Assembly (NCBI RefSeq): GCF_900163795.1 | Contig: NZ_FWFD01000013.1 | Coordinates: forward strand, 124,001 to 188,000 | DNA: 64,000 nucleotides | Reading direction: 5' to 3' | Source of the DNA: Vagococcus fluvialis bH819 | Lineage (GTDB): Bacteria > Bacillota > Bacilli > Lactobacillales > Vagococcaceae | In this document: one piece after another, positions 8,540 to 16,321 of the stretch | Layout of the letters: each line of letters opens with the position of its first letter | Position numbering within the stretch: the first letter of the stretch is position 1 | Made by a program: the position numbers and the translations under genes | Notes under the pieces: model-generated | The model's database searches: none | Told to the model about the DNA's origin: nothing | Seen by the model: the letters and a program-made list of their open reading frames with translations, nothing else

Positions 8540-9938
8540 AGATGATCAAAAAATAATAGAAGAATTTGCTGAAAAATTATCTTTAGAAGAATTTGATAAC
8601 GTACAAGACAGTCATCAGTTTTCAATAAAATACCAACATAAAAAAAATAAACTAAAAAAAAGAGTAGCTAAAAAAGGTCGTTTTACAGAATGGTCCACTC
8701 ACAAAATAGCGGTAGCTGCCATATTTATTATAGTTATTCCTACCACAGCCTATGGGGCGAAAAATTGGTATGAATGGTTAATTAATAAGAATAAACATGA
8801 GCTAACAATTAGTTTAAAAAATAATGTAGAGAAAAATAATGAAAAAAAATATTATCAATTGAGTTTACCAGTTATCCCTAAAGAGATGATACAAGAAGAT
8901 AACCATTTAAAGTATAAAAATAAAGCAAATGAAGATAGTATAATTTTTAATTTATGGAGAATTCGTAAAGAGATTAATTTTCAAGAGTTGTTCACTGAGT
9001 CTTATGAGAAAAAAAATATATCTGGACATAAAAGTATTATTCTCAAAAAGGCTGATGAGGAATTTAGTAATTTTAATCGAACGGTTTATATGGTATTTGA
9101 CAAGGAACAAATTTTAGTCGAAGCAACTGTTTCTAAAAATATGACAAATGACGAATTATTAAAAATATTAGAGAGTACTAGTCTGAAAGAAGTCTCAAAA
9201 GAAGAAAGTAACTATATATTTGATGAAGGTGATTTTGAAAAAAGAGTAGTAGATTCTAATTCAGTAAAAGAAGAATTAGTTAAGGGATTACCAAAAAGTA
9301 GTAAAAATTTATATCTATCTGATGAAAAAATTACTTATCATAATAAACAAAAGAAACAAAAACTATCATTTAAATTAAATAAAATAGAAGTGCTAGATAA
9401 TATTAAGCGTGTTTTAGATCAAAAACAGTTTAATCCAGAATCTCTAGAACACGTTAGAGCATTGAATATGCTAGATGAAAATGGTCAGTTAAATGAATAT
9501 AAACAAACAGTATATGAATTAGGTGATGGTGTAGACGAATTAAATAAAGTCGTAGAAGAAAAAGAAATTAAACCTAAATTTATTTACTTAACAGCGAGTG
9601 TGACTAATTTATCAAATAAAACAATAAAAGATTTATATATGACAGGACCTATTGTCTATTTTGAAGAAAAGATGAATAAATGGAACTATATAGATGATAA
9701 AAATAAAATGTTTCTGCCTCAATCTCAAACTTTAAACATTGACTATTTTGACGATGGTAAAGGCTCGTCACAAGAATTTTTAACTATAGAACCTAAAGAA
9801 ACAATAACTTACCGCTTTGGCTTTTTTGTGGATGAAGACAAGCTAGATAAAATGTTTTTACCTATAGTTCCGTATGACCATGAATATGATGCAATGAACT
9901 TAGATGACAATAGAATTTGGATGGATATAAGACAGTAA
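8532..9938 (+). CDS. Putative membrane-anchored anti-sigma factor (DUF4179-like)
   Basis: The protein has 468 residues from GTG 8532 with GGGAGG at 8518-8523, overlapping the sigma gene by 8 bp. A short cytoplasmic N-terminus of about 55 residues, rich in Lys and suitable for sigma binding, precedes a single transmembrane helix (about residues 57-75, IAVAAIFIIVIPTTAYGA). A large Lys/Glu-rich extracytoplasmic region of nearly 400 residues follows. The topology and position match anti-sigma factors of the DUF4179 type in Firmicutes. The external part is not otherwise recognised. The family assignment rests on architecture and context rather than a motif. Confidence 0.65.
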   Translation: MSKDDQKIIEEFAEKLSLEEFDNVQDSHQFSIKYQHKKNKLKKRVAKKGRFTEWSTHKIAVAAIFIIVIPTTAYGAKNWYEWLINKNKHELTISLKNNVEKNNEKKYYQLSLPVIPKEMIQEDNHLKYKNKANEDSIIFNLWRIRKEINFQELFTESYEKKNISGHKSIILKKADEEFSNFNRTVYMVFDKEQILVEATVSKNMTNDELLKILESTSLKEVSKEESNYIFDEGDFEKRVVDSNSVKEELVKGLPKSSKNLYLSDEKITYHNKQKKQKLSFKLNKIEVLDNIKRVLDQKQFNPESLEHVRALNMLDENGQLNEYKQTVYELGDGVDELNKVVEEKEIKPKFIYLTASVTNLSNKTIKDLYMTGPIVYFEEKMNKWNYIDDKNKMFLPQSQTLNIDYFDDGKGSSQEFLTIEPKETITYRFGFFVDEDKLDKMFLPIVPYDHEYDAMNLDDNRIWMDIRQ

Positions 9939-9963
9939 AGAAATATTTTAGGAGATGATAAAA

Positions 9964-10146
9964 ATGAAAATTATTTTATCTTTTATTAAAGAAAATGATG
10001 ATTACCTACTTGTTGCACTAATTTGTCTGAGTACTTTTTTCATGATTTCTGTAGATAGAGACTTACTAATTATTCTAATTTTTCTAAGCATTATTTTATT
10101 GCCGACTATTATTTTATGGAGTCTATTCAAATTCATAAAGAAATAA
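9964..10146 (+). CDS. Small membrane protein, unknown function
   Basis: This 60-residue protein starts at ATG 9964, with AGGAG 9 nt upstream; an in-frame ATG at 9955 is too close to this site. It is almost entirely hydrophobic, with two predicted helices (about residues 14-30 and 33-52), a DRD turn between them and a basic C-terminus. It begins 25 bp after the anti-sigma-like gene and probably belongs to the same transcript. No family was recognised. Confidence 0.6.
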   Translation: MKIILSFIKENDDYLLVALICLSTFFMISVDRDLLIILIFLSIILLPTIILWSLFKFIKK

Positions 10147-10211
10147 TTAGGAAAATTTTTCTATTGTTAATTATTGAGCTCATAATGATGGACGTAATAT
10201 TTTTTTGATCA

Positions 10212-10253
10212 GTTCAAAGATGTTTTTTTATTAAAATATCTTTGAACTTTTTT
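10212..10253 (+). terminator. Rho-independent terminator of the sigma-factor operon
   Basis: GTTCAAAGAT (10212-10221) pairs perfectly with ATCTTTGAAC (10238-10247), followed by six T residues. The next 180 bp (10254-10433) are AT-rich and show no gene. Confidence 0.85.
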
Positions 10254-10433
10254 AGGGATTGACGACTCAATAAGAAGTGAGTATGTTTTTATTTTAAGAT
10301 AAATATGAACAATTGACTCAAGTAATTAATTAATGTACTGAAAATAATAATTTTATTAAAATTTGACTTGAAAGTAGTTATTTTTTAAGAATATGAAGAG
10401 AATTTTTTAATAAAACTTTCTAACTCACGTAAT

Positions 10434-10469
10434 TGTGATAATATGAACATATAAAAGAAAACGATTACA
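10434..10469 (+). promoter_or_regulatory. Candidate extended -10 promoter and cre site for the glycine reductase operon
   Basis: TGTGATAAT at 10434-10442 reads as an extended -10 element, with only a weak -35. Just downstream, 10455-10469 (AAGAAAACGATTACA) matches the catabolite-responsive element consensus WTGNAANCGNWNNCW with one mismatch. A cre around the transcription start would give CcpA repression of glycine fermentation when sugar is present. The site is read from sequence; its use is inference. Confidence 0.45.
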
Positions 10470-10491
10470 TGAAAAGGGAGAGGTGATTATA

Positions 10492-10620
10492 ATGTGGACA
10501 TATTTTACATGACAAAGAACAAAAAAAGGACAAGGTTGTTCGATGGAACAATTAAATAGGATGAAACAGTCAGAGAAACAAGATGACTTTTTGTGCATTT
10601 TTACGTCAGTGAAAGCATGA
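10492..10620 (+). other. Leader mini-ORF with an in-frame UGA at codon 7
   Basis: A strong ribosome binding site (GGGAGAGG, 10476-10483) precedes ATG 10492. The frame runs MWTYFT, then TGA (10510-10512), then 35 more codons to TGA 10618. A hairpin (TTGTTC / GAACAA, loop GATG, 10536-10551) lies 23 nt after the UGA. If UGA is read as selenocysteine the product has 42 residues; otherwise only six residues are made. Genes downstream in this operon certainly use UGA as Sec, so a selenium-sensing leader or small selenoprotein is possible. It may equally be a six-codon leader peptide or chance. The hairpin is farther from the UGA than in known bacterial SECIS elements. Confidence 0.3.
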
Positions 10621-10663
10621 AAAGCCAATTTGTTTGTCTGACTATTTTTTTGGAGGTGAATGG

Positions 10664-11044
10664 ATGATTTTAATAACGAATAACCCAAAAGTAAACGAGA
10701 AAATAAAAGATGTTCCGATGAGTTATTTGGAAGTAGAGTATGGAGGGGTTTTTGAAGAAGTAAAACGTCTTATTATAGAGGAAAAGATGGTCCTGTTGAC
10801 ACATCCTTTAAGTGGAAGTATAAAACCCAATGAAACCTACTACAAATCAGTCGTATTAAAAAAAGGTCTGACAGGAGCTATTGATATAGAAAGTTTAGAT
10901 TATATTGATCAGGGTATTGAAGTCTATCAAAAGTTTATGAAAAACAAGATGCGACCTAATTGGACAGAAAAAGTCTTAGAGGATTTTGCTTTTGTTGACT
11001 ACTATTTGATTAAGGACACCTTAACAAGAATACCTGTTTATTAG
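10664..11044 (+). CDS. grdX: GrdX, glycine reductase operon protein
   Basis: This 126-residue protein starts at ATG 10664 (GGAGGTG at 10652-10658); an upstream in-frame extension to 10634 has no ribosome binding site. The N-terminus (ILITNNPKVNEKIKDVP) and the HPLSGSIKPNETYYKSVVL stretch match the GrdX family, which heads glycine/sarcosine/betaine reductase operons in clostridia. Its biochemical role is not established. It is followed by grdE after about 100 bp containing two palindromes. Confidence 0.8.
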   Translation: MILITNNPKVNEKIKDVPMSYLEVEYGGVFEEVKRLIIEEKMVLLTHPLSGSIKPNETYYKSVVLKKGLTGAIDIESLDYIDQGIEVYQKFMKNKMRPNWTEKVLEDFAFVDYYLIKDTLTRIPVY

Positions 11045-11055
11045 TTTATTAACTC

Positions 11056-11085
11056 CCACATATGTGGTTGTCATAAATATTTATG
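11056..11085. promoter_or_regulatory. Pair of perfect palindromes upstream of grdE
   Basis: CCACATATGTGG (11056-11067) and CATAAATATTTATG (11072-11085) are both perfect palindromes separated by 4 bp. A possible promoter (TTGTCG at about 11104, 18 bp, TACTAT) follows. They look like operator half-site pairs, but no regulator in the window is an obvious match. Confidence 0.35.
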
Positions 11086-11145
11086 GAAAGGAAGTGCCAT
11101 TTGTTGTCGTTGTTTTAACTAAATAAATACTATAGAGGTGAGAGA

Positions 11146-12432
11146 ATGAAGTTAGAATTAGGAAACATTAATATTAATAAAATTATTAAAAGTGATGAAA
11201 ATAAAATAGCTGATCATACTCTTTATATTAATGAACAAAAAATCATTGATTTTGTTTTAGAAGATGATCGTATCAGTAAATGTACTATCGAAATTGCTAA
11301 TCCTGGAGATAAAACACGAATCACACCAGTTAAAGATGTGATTGAACCTAGATGTAAAGTAGATTCAACAGCTGAAATTTTCCCAGGTGTGATAGGGAAA
11401 ATGAGTGGTGTTGGTGAAGGTCGTACTCATGTCTTAAAAGGATGTGCAGTGATGACAGTTGGTAAGATAGTTGGTTTCCAAGAAGGAATTGTAGATATGT
11501 CTGGACCTGGGGCAGAGCAAACACCCTTCTCAAAATTACATAATATTTGTTTAGTATTAGAACCTATAGAAGGATTAGATCCTCATATTTACGAAGAGGC
11601 CGCACGATTTGCTGGTCTTAAAGTGGGTAGTCTTTTAGGTAAATTAGGTGAAACAATTGAACCTGATGATATGACAACATATGAAACACAACCCTTATTA
11701 AAACAAATTGAACAATACCCAGATTTACCAAAAGTAGGCTATGTTTATATGCTACAAACACAAGGACTATTACATGATACCTACGTTTACGGAGCAGATG
11801 CGAAGCATATTATTCCAACGATCCTTTATCCAACTGAAGTAATGGATGGTGCTATTTTAAGCGGAAATTGTGTATCAGCGTGTGATAAAAATACAACGTA
11901 CCATCATTTAAATAATCCGGTTATTCATGATTTATATAGTCGTCACGGAAAAGACATTAACTTTATGGGCGTTATTATTACGAATGAAACCGTTTATTTA
12001 GCAGACAAAGTAAGATCAAGTGATTTCTCGTCTAAAATAGCAGAATATCTTGGTCTAGATGGTGTCATTATCACTCAAGAAGGTTTTGGAAATCCAGATA
12101 CAGACTTAATTATGAATTGTAAAAAAATTGAAGAAAAACAAATTAAAACAGTTATCGTGACGGATGAATACGCAGGACGTGATGGTGCTAGTCAGTCATT
12201 AGCGGATGCTGATCCATTAGCAGACGCAGTTGTAACTGGTGGAAATGCGAATGAAGTGATTGTCTTACCGCCAATGGAAAAATTAATTGGTCAATTAGAT
12301 TATGTAGATGTCATAGCTGGTGGTTTTGACGGTAGTTTACGTGAAGATGGCAGTATCGAAGTTGAACTTCAGGCAATTACAGGAGCGACAAATGAAATTG
12401 GTTTTAACTTAACATCAGCAAAAGGTTATTAA
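11146..12432 (+). CDS. grdE: Glycine reductase component B, alpha/beta proprotein GrdE
   Basis: The length, 428 residues, is standard for GrdE. Family landmarks include ITPVKDVIEPR, GRTHVLKGCAVMTVGKIVGFQEG and DMSGPGAEQTPFSK. The proprotein is known to be cleaved to give a pyruvoyl group from a Cys; here GNCVSACDKN places that residue at Cys242. With GrdB it forms the substrate-specific component B, which binds glycine as a Schiff base and passes it to the selenol of GrdA. The neighbours grdA, grdB, grdC and grdD confirm the assignment, and the GrdE/GrdB type indicates glycine rather than sarcosine or betaine. A GAGGTGAGAG ribosome binding site precedes the ATG. Confidence 0.93.
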   Translation: MKLELGNININKIIKSDENKIADHTLYINEQKIIDFVLEDDRISKCTIEIANPGDKTRITPVKDVIEPRCKVDSTAEIFPGVIGKMSGVGEGRTHVLKGCAVMTVGKIVGFQEGIVDMSGPGAEQTPFSKLHNICLVLEPIEGLDPHIYEEAARFAGLKVGSLLGKLGETIEPDDMTTYETQPLLKQIEQYPDLPKVGYVYMLQTQGLLHDTYVYGADAKHIIPTILYPTEVMDGAILSGNCVSACDKNTTYHHLNNPVIHDLYSRHGKDINFMGVIITNETVYLADKVRSSDFSSKIAEYLGLDGVIITQEGFGNPDTDLIMNCKKIEEKQIKTVIVTDEYAGRDGASQSLADADPLADAVVTGGNANEVIVLPPMEKLIGQLDYVDVIAGGFDGSLREDGSIEVELQAITGATNEIGFNLTSAKGY

Positions 12433-12445
12433 AAAATAAAATAAT

Positions 12446-12970
12446 AAGGAGGCAATACTATGTCTTTAGATAATAAAAAAATCGTGGTCATTGGTGACCG
12501 TGATGGCATCCCAGGACTTGCTATTGAAACCTGTTTAGAAGGCACAACGACTGAAGTCGTTTTCTCTTCAACAGAATGCTTTGTCTGAACGGCAGCAGGT
12601 GCAATGGACTTAGAGAATCAACGTCGAGTGAAAGAAGCAGCTGAAAAATATGGTGCAGAAAATGTCGCCGTATTAATCGGAGCAGCAGAAGGCGAAGCAG
12701 CAGGATTAGCTGCAGAAACTGTCACAAACGGAGATCCAACTTACGCAGGTCCATTAACCAATCAACAGCTAGGTTTAGCTGTATACCATGTAGTAGAACC
12801 AGAATTCAAAGCATTTGTAGACGAAACAATATACGAAGACCAAATCGGCATGATGGAAATGGTTTTAGATGTAGACGATATCATTGAAGAAGTATCGAGT
12901 ATTAGGAAAGAATATTCGAAATATTAATTAAAGTAGTGAAAAAATCGTTTTGCTCTGAGCAACTGGAGGA
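12446..12970 (+). repeat. grdA duplication, copy 1 (gene plus flanks)
   Basis: About 525 bp, from AAGGAGGCAATACTATG to CTGGAGGA, recurs at 15655-16179 in direct orientation with an offset of 3209 bp. Homology covers the ribosome binding site, the gene and about 43 bp of 3' flank. The middle is almost identical, while several differences cluster in the last 30 bp of the coding region. Confidence 0.9.
12460..12927 (+). CDS. grdA: Glycine reductase selenoprotein A, copy 1 (UGA = Sec43)
   Basis: The reading frame of 155 residues contains an in-frame TGA at 12586-12588. It decodes as selenocysteine in CFVU (Cys40, Sec43), the redox motif of protein A, followed by [13 protein letters not shown] as in clostridial GrdA. 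Ordinary gene calling would start only at Met12604. GrdA receives the carboxymethyl group from component B as a Se-carboxymethyl selenoether and delivers it to component C. AAGGAGG lies 7 nt before ATG 12460. The downstream flank shows only a weak 3-bp hairpin next to the UGA, so the SECIS is not clear by eye. A near-identical copy lies at 15669. Confidence 0.95.
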
Positions 12971-13010
12971 GCTAAATTTAAAAGAATTAAGATTTTTAAG
13001 GAGGAAGAAG

Positions 13011-14312
13011 ATGGCTAAATATAGAGTAGTTCATTATATCAATCAATTCTATGCTGGAATTGGTGGAGAAGAAAAAGCAGATATTAAACCAAGCACAAAA
13101 GCTGAAATCGTTGGACCTGGGATTGCTTTTAAAGGCGCTTTAGGTGAAGACGTAGAAATCGTTGGAACAGTTATTTGTGGGGATAGTTATTTTAATGAAA
13201 ATTTAGACTCAGCGTTAAAAGAAGTCATGGAAATGATTGCTTCATATAAACCAGATTTAGTAATTGCAGGGCCTGGATTTAATGCAGGTCGCTACGGAAT
13301 GGCTTGTGGAGCAGTTGCCAAAGCAGTCATGGAAGAGATGAATATTCCAGCTGTAACAGGTCTTTATGAAGAAAATCCTGGAACTGATATGTATAAAAAA
13401 GATGCGTACATCGTTCAAGTCGGAAATAGTGCGGCAACTATGCGGAAAGCTGTTCCAATTATCTCTAAATTAGGACTTAAATTATTAAATAAAGAAGCTG
13501 TGACTCCAGAAGAAGACAGCTATTTTGTACGTGGACGTAAAAATTATGAAACGTCATTCAGAGGATCTAAGCGTGCTGTAGATATGTTAGTAAGCAAACT
13601 AAAAGGTGAAGAGTTTGTGACAGAGTATCCGATGCCTGTTTTTGATAATGTTGAACCAGGTCAACCAGTTAAAGATATGAAACATGCCAAAATAGCTTTA
13701 GTAACATCTGGTGGTATTGTACCTAAAGGCAACCCGGATCATATTGAATCAAGTAGTGCTTCTAAATTTGGTAAGTATGACATTTCTAGTGTGACAGATT
13801 TAACAGAAAGTACCTACGAAACAGCACATGGTGGTTATGATCCAGTTTATGCGAATCAAAATGCAGACCGTGTTCTACCAGTAGACGTGTTACGTGAATT
13901 AGAACAAGCAGGCGAAATAGGTGAGATTTATCCATATTTCTATACAACTGTTGGTAATGGAACTTCTGTTGCCAATGCCAAAAAATATGCGGCTGAAATT
14001 GCAAAAGATTTAGTGGCAGACGGGGTAGATGCCGTTATATTAACATCCACCTGAGGTACCTGTACTCGTTGCGGTGCAACGATGGTAAAAGAGATTGAAA
14101 AAACAGGTATTCCAGTGGTTCATATTTGTACAGTCGTGCCAATTTCCCTAACAGTTGGAGCTAATAGAATTGTGCCAGCTATTGCGATTCCTCATCCACT
14201 TGGTAACCCAAGCCTGGATGAAAAAGAAGAGAAAAAACTTCGGATGAAATTGGTTAAAAAAGCTTTAAAAGCTTTAGAAACGCCAGTTGAAGAGCAAACT
14301 GTTTTTGAATAA
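13011..14312 (+). CDS. grdB: Glycine reductase component B gamma subunit GrdB (UGA = Sec348)
   Basis: The protein has 433 residues from ATG 13011 (GGAGG at 13000-13004); an upstream in-frame GTG extension lacks support. An in-frame TGA at 14052-14054 reads as Sec348 in the UGTCTRC motif, the selenocysteine-plus-CxxC signature of GrdB. Translation then continues 85 residues to TAA 14312. GrdB activates glycine bound to the GrdE pyruvoyl group and transfers the carboxymethyl group to GrdA. A compact hairpin 12 nt after the UGA is a good SECIS candidate. The gene is split in two if UGA is taken as stop. Confidence 0.95.
14066..14082 (+). promoter_or_regulatory. Candidate SECIS hairpin in grdB mRNA
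   Basis: CGTTGC (14067-14072) pairs with GCAACG (14076-14081) around a GGT loop, extended by one T-A pair, 11 nt after the Sec UGA. Position and size suit a bacterial selenocysteine insertion element recognised by SelB. Confidence 0.6.
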
Positions 14313-14345
14313 TTAGGCATTTGATAAGTTGAAGGAGTGATTATT

Positions 14346-15308
14346 TTGGAAGAAATCTATGATGTAGTGATTATTGGTGGTGGTCCATCTGGTTTAACGG
14401 CTGCTTTATACAATGCTCGTGCAAGATTAAAAGTTTTAGTTTTAGAAAAAACCAAATTAGGTGGGCAAATTGCTTTAACTCATGAAATTGCTAACTTCCC
14501 AGGCTCAGTTATGGGAGCAGATGATAAAGAGCCTTCTGGACCACAATTGATCAAACGAATGGCAGATCAAGCAACAACTTATGGTGCTGAGATTTTAATT
14601 GGAAAAGATGTCGTGTCTCTTGATTTAGAAGGAACAATTAAGCGCGTAATCTGTGGAGATGGAACAGCCTATGATGCACGAGCTGTAATTTGTTCTAATG
14701 GAGCAACTCCAAGACCGATTGGCTGTCATGGTGAAAAAGAACTTCAAGGTAAGGGCGTATCTTATTGTGCGACTTGTGATGGAGCCTTCTTCGAGGATTT
14801 GGAAGTTTATGTTGTTGGTGGCGGAAATTCTGCTGTAGAAGAAGCTGAATTTATTACAAGTTTTGCGAGAAAAGTAACGATTCTCCAAAATTTAGGTCAC
14901 TTAACAGCAGACGAAATTGCCATTGAACAGGCCAAGAAAAATTCAAAAATTGAGTATAAATTCAATACCGTTATTGAAGAAATTCATGGAGATGGATTGG
15001 TAGAATCAATGGTGATTAAAAATACTGAAACAGGAGAAACAACTGAAATTGTAGCAGATGAGGATGACGGAACATTTGGTATCTTTGTTTTTATTGGCTA
15101 TATTCCTAAAACAGACCTTTATAAAGGGGTGCTTGATTTAGATCAATGGGGTTATATCAAAACTAAAGAAGATATGTCAACGTCACTTACTGGCGTATTT
15201 GCAGCAGGCGACATTAGACCTAAAACTTTACGTCAAGTAATTACGGCAGCAGGTGATGGAGCAATTGCTGCTCACTCTGCTCAAAAATATATTGAATCAA
15301 TAAACTAA
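14346..15308 (+). CDS. trxB: Thioredoxin reductase of the glycine reductase system
   Basis: The protein has 320 residues from TTG 14346 (GGAG 8 nt upstream); an in-frame GTG at 14337 overlaps the ribosome binding site. It has the FAD-binding GGGPSGLTAAL, the redox-active CATC (Cys141/Cys144) in SYCATCDGAFF, the NADPH-binding VVGGGNSAVEEA, and FVFIGYIPKTDL and FAAGDIRPKTLRQ at the C-terminal FAD region. It delivers electrons from NADPH to the thioredoxin encoded next door, which reduces GrdA after each turnover. Its placement inside grd matches clostridial operons. Confidence 0.93.
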   Translation: MEEIYDVVIIGGGPSGLTAALYNARARLKVLVLEKTKLGGQIALTHEIANFPGSVMGADDKEPSGPQLIKRMADQATTYGAEILIGKDVVSLDLEGTIKRVICGDGTAYDARAVICSNGATPRPIGCHGEKELQGKGVSYCATCDGAFFEDLEVYVVGGGNSAVEEAEFITSFARKVTILQNLGHLTADEIAIEQAKKNSKIEYKFNTVIEEIHGDGLVESMVIKNTETGETTEIVADEDDGTFGIFVFIGYIPKTDLYKGVLDLDQWGYIKTKEDMSTSLTGVFAAGDIRPKTLRQVITAAGDGAIAAHSAQKYIESIN

Positions 15309-15328
15309 TAAGTAAAGGAGCTAGAAAA

Positions 15329-15652
15329 ATGATTGAATTGACTGTAGATAATTTCGAAGAAGAAGTGTTAAAAAAAGACAAACCAGTTCTTGTGGATTGG
15401 TGGGGGGAAACATGTGAAAACTGTTTAGCTATTATGCCAACAGTTGAAGAATTATCACAAACTTATGCTGATAAAATTTATTTCACCAAATTTAATACTT
15501 CTCAAAAGAAAGTACGCCGTTTCTGTATTCAACATAAAATAATGGGATTACCTGTTATTTCAATTTATCAAAATGGTGAAAAAATTGATGAAGTAGCTAA
15601 AGATGATTGTACAAAAGAAAATATCGAAGCAATGATTAAAAAATATATTTAA
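15329..15652 (+). CDS. trxA: Thioredoxin with CENC active site
   Basis: This 107-residue thioredoxin fold has the active site WWGETCENC (Cys29, Cys32) in place of the usual WCGPC. The cis-Pro region [10 protein letters not shown] is intact. Divergent CxxC sequences are a feature of thioredoxins in glycine reductase operons. It reduces the selenenylsulfide of GrdA using TrxB. It lies 20 bp after trxB and 16 bp before the second grdA copy. Confidence 0.9.
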   Translation: MIELTVDNFEEEVLKKDKPVLVDWWGETCENCLAIMPTVEELSQTYADKIYFTKFNTSQKKVRRFCIQHKIMGLPVISIYQNGEKIDEVAKDDCTKENIEAMIKKYI

Positions 15653-15654
15653 TA

Positions 15655-16179
15655 AAGGAGGCAATACTATGTCTTTAGATAATAAAAAAATCGTGGTCAT
15701 CGGCGACCGTGATGGCATCCCAGGACTTGCTATTGAAACCTGTTTAGAAGGCACAACGACTGAAGTCATTTTCTCTTCAACAGAATGCTTTGTCTGAACG
15801 GCAGCAGGTGCAATGGACTTAGAGAATCAACGTCGAGTGAAAGAAGCAGCTGAAAAATACGGTGCAGAAAATGTCGCCGTATTAATCGGAGCAGCAGAAG
15901 GCGAAGCAGCAGGATTAGCTGCAGAAACTGTCACAAACGGAGATCCAACTTACGCAGGTCCATTAACCAATCAACAGCTAGGTTTAGCTGTATACCATGT
16001 AGTAGAACCAGAATTCAAAGCATTTGTAGACGAAACAATATACGAAGACCAAATCGGCATGATGGAAATGGTTTTAGATGTAGACGACATCATTGAAGAA
16101 GTATCAAGTATCAGAAAAGAATACACGAAATACTAAACATGGTAGTGAAAAAGTCGTTTTGCTCTGAGTAACTGGAGGA
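15655..16179 (+). repeat. grdA duplication, copy 2 (gene plus flanks)
   Basis: Direct repeat of 12446-12970. Homology includes the upstream AAGGAGGCAATACT and the 3' stretch TCGTTTTGCTCTGAG followed by AACTGGAGGA. At 16179 the sequence diverges into a large hairpin. Confidence 0.9.
15669..16136 (+). CDS. grdA: Glycine reductase selenoprotein A, copy 2 (UGA = Sec43)
   Basis: This is a second, nearly identical protein A of 155 residues with TGA (Sec43) at 15795-15797 in the same CFVU motif. It differs from copy 1 at only two residues that I can see: Val34 to Ile, and Ser to Thr in the C-terminal KEYSKY. Having one copy beside grdB and another beside grdC suggests a dosage benefit for the shuttle protein, which must be present in excess over components B and C. 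The shared flanks show recent duplication or ongoing gene conversion. Confidence 0.95.
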
Positions 16180-16219
16180 ATTCATAAACAATCCATAGTT
16201 TTCGGATTGATTATGAATT
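16179..16219 (+). other. Long hairpin between grdA copy 2 and grdC
   Basis: AATTCATAA/ACAATCC (16179-16194) pairs with GGATTGA/TTATGAATT (16204-16219), 15 of 16 positions, around a 9-nt loop. No T run follows, so it is not a standard terminator. It may be an mRNA processing or stabilising element that sets grdA levels above grdC/grdD. Two GTTACC direct repeats follow at about 16225-16242. Confidence 0.6.
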
Positions 16220-16270
16220 GTGAAGTTACCGAAGGAGTTACCTTTTGAACTCAAATTATAAAAAAATAAG

Positions 16271-16302
16271 AGAGGCTGACATGATAGTCAACCTCTTTCT
16301 TT
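16271..16302 (+). terminator. Weak terminator or attenuator before grdC
   Basis: AGAGGCTGAC (16271-16280) pairs with GTCAACCTCT (16287-16296) with one internal mismatch, followed by TTCTTT. As an imperfect terminator it may reduce but not stop read-through into grdC. Confidence 0.55.
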
Positions 16303-16321
16303 CAAGGAAGGAGCTTAAAGA

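Noticed and set aside
10629-10640. TTTGTCTGA shared by the grdX leader and the Sec site of grdA
   Set aside because: The nine bases are in the same frame as the mini-ORF, but flanking residues (NLFV-U-LFF) do not resemble GrdA (ECFV-U-TAA). A chance match is more likely than a grdA remnant.
10425-10688. Minus-strand 87-codon ORF in the grd leader
   Set aside because: No ribosome binding site, unusual composition, and it lies antisense to the leader and the grdX start.
12936-13010. N-terminal extension of grdB from GTG 12936
   Set aside because: The best ribosome binding site (GGAGG, 13000-13004) serves ATG 13011, where GrdB proteins normally start. The upstream part overlaps sequence shared with the 3' flank of the second grdA copy.
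16220-16243. GTTACC direct repeats after the 16-bp hairpin
   Set aside because: Only six bases long with no matching element elsewhere in the window; too little to call a site.
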